Source of the DNA: Planctomycetota bacterium
GTDB lineage: Bacteria > Planctomycetota > Phycisphaerae > WQYP01
Direction of reading: 5' to 3'
Length of the DNA stretch: 5,813 nucleotides
NCBI GenBank assembly: GCA_021785155.1
Contig: JAJYGE010000051.1
Span: 1-5,813, forward strand
This document shows positions 5,084 through 5,813 of this stretch, piece by piece. A program made the position numbers and the translations under genes. The notes beneath the pieces were generated by a model. The model saw only the letters and a program-made list of their open reading frames with translations. It made no database searches and was not told the DNA's origin. Within the stretch, counting starts at the first letter, position 1, and each line of letters starts with the position of its first letter.

Positions 5084-5813
5084 TCACTTCTTGCCGCCGC
5101 CGGTCAGCACGCGCAGAGCGATGCGGATAGGGTCGTAATATTTATCCACCACGCGCTCTTTAAGGGGAATAATCGCGTTGTCGGTAATGTGGATTTCTTC
5201 GGGGCACACTTCCGTACAGCATTTGGTGATGTTGCACAACCCGATACCGCCTTCGTCTTTGAGTAACGCGGTGCGGTCCAGAGAATCCAGCGGGTGCATT
5301 TCCAGACTTGCCACACGCACCAGGAATCGTGGGCCGAAAAATTTGTCTTCCAGATCATGTTCCCGCAGAACATGGCATACGTTCTGGCAGAGAAAACATT
5401 CAATGCACTTGCGGAATTCCTGCGATCTATCCACATCCCGCTGCTGCATAAGCCAGTTGGTATCCGGCTTGGGTGTGAACGGCGGAATTTTTTTATTGAC
5501 GGTGTAATTCCATGAAACGTCGGTTACCAGATCACGGATAAGGGGAAATGCCTTCATGGGCTGCACGGTGATGGTCTGTCCCTCCACGAAATCATCAAGG
5601 CGGGTTTTGCACATCAGCCGCGGTTTGCCATTGACTTCCGCGCTGCACGATCCGCATTTGGCGGCCTTGCAGTTCCAGCGGCAGGCTAAATCATGCGCCT
5701 GTTCGCGCTGAATCTGATGGATGGCATCAAGCACAACCATGCCGTCCTGAACATCCACGGTGTAGTCAACCAATTGGCCGCCGGTTTTATCTCCGCGCCA
5801 TACTTTGAATAAT
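5084..5813 (-). CDS. sdhB: Succinate dehydrogenase/fumarate reductase iron-sulfur subunit (5' end cut by window edge)
   Basis: This is the electron-transfer subunit of complex II, passing electrons from the flavoprotein (SdhA) to quinone at the inner membrane. The frame is open to the right edge and the visible 242 residues begin LFKVWRGDKTGG, a normal near-N-terminal SdhB sequence, so only a few residues are missing; the TTG at 5773 is not the start. Numbering from the first visible residue, the [2Fe-2S] ligands are C48, C53, C56 and C68, the [4Fe-4S] ligands C136, C139, C142 and C203, and the [3Fe-4S] ligands C146, C193 and C199. Spacings (5,3,12 and 3,3,4,47,6,4) agree with E. coli SdhB as I recall it. 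After C146 the sequence is HVLREHDL and lacks the Pro/Trp of the E. coli quinone site, which I recall as usual for the actinobacterial-like SdhB group and may mean a different quinone or membrane anchor. The flavoprotein and anchor genes probably lie beyond the window, to the right. Confidence 0.95.
   Translation of the reverse strand, partial: LFKVWRGDKTGGQLVDYTVDVQDGMVVLDAIHQIQREQAHDLACRWNCKAAKCGSCSAEVNGKPRLMCKTRLDDFVEGQTITVQPMKAFPLIRDLVTDVSWNYTVNKKIPPFTPKPDTNWLMQQRDVDRSQEFRKCIECFLCQNVCHVLREHDLEDKFFGPRFLVRVASLEMHPLDSLDRTALLKDEGGIGLCNITKCCTEVCPEEIHITDNAIIPLKERVVDKYYDPIRIALRVLTGGGKK

Overview
The window reads as an ordinary chromosomal segment of a diderm (Gram-negative-type) bacterium. The diderm call rests on an LptE-like outer-membrane lipoprotein directly behind a BamD-like TPR protein. 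Base composition is balanced to slightly GC-rich and looks even along the window. The mixture of gene types would fit a Planctomycetota/PVC-type genome (for example Phycisphaerae), but that is a weak guess. No mobile element, CRISPR array or phage gene was found.

Layout, left to right. (1) A tRNA-Ile(GAU) gene on the minus strand at 9-82, with two G-G mismatches in its acceptor stem and no encoded CCA. (2) A divergent intergenic region (83-399) with a good sigma70-like promoter (234-262) reading rightward. (3) A 497-aa B12-binding-domain radical SAM protein (400-1893). (4) A 265-nt gap holding a possible decayed intergenic repeat. (5) An unrecognised multi-pass membrane protein (2159-3034). 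(6) A BamD-like TPR protein with a cleavable signal peptide but no lipobox (3096-4121), overlapping by 4 nt (GTGA) (7) an LptE-like lipoprotein (4118-4645). The plus-strand genes end here and transcription becomes convergent. (8) A 22-aa, half-lysine micro-protein on the minus strand (4781-4849), with a strong Shine-Dalgarno, its own intrinsic terminator downstream (4701-4726) and a second hairpin plus U-tract just upstream (4873-4908). (9) The 3' part of an iron-sulfur subunit of succinate dehydrogenase/fumarate reductase on the minus strand (5084-5813), running off the right edge.

The BamD-like and LptE-like genes look translationally coupled and fit a common job in outer-membrane biogenesis. 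The membrane protein just upstream may belong to the same transcript, but nothing in its sequence proves a shared role. The SdhB fragment belongs to the respiratory chain/TCA cycle and has all eleven cluster cysteines. The least conventional items are the lysine-rich micro-gene with its hairpin-containing leader, the tRNA with the broken acceptor stem, and the BamD-like protein without a lipid anchor. I did not find a convincing new multi-gene system.
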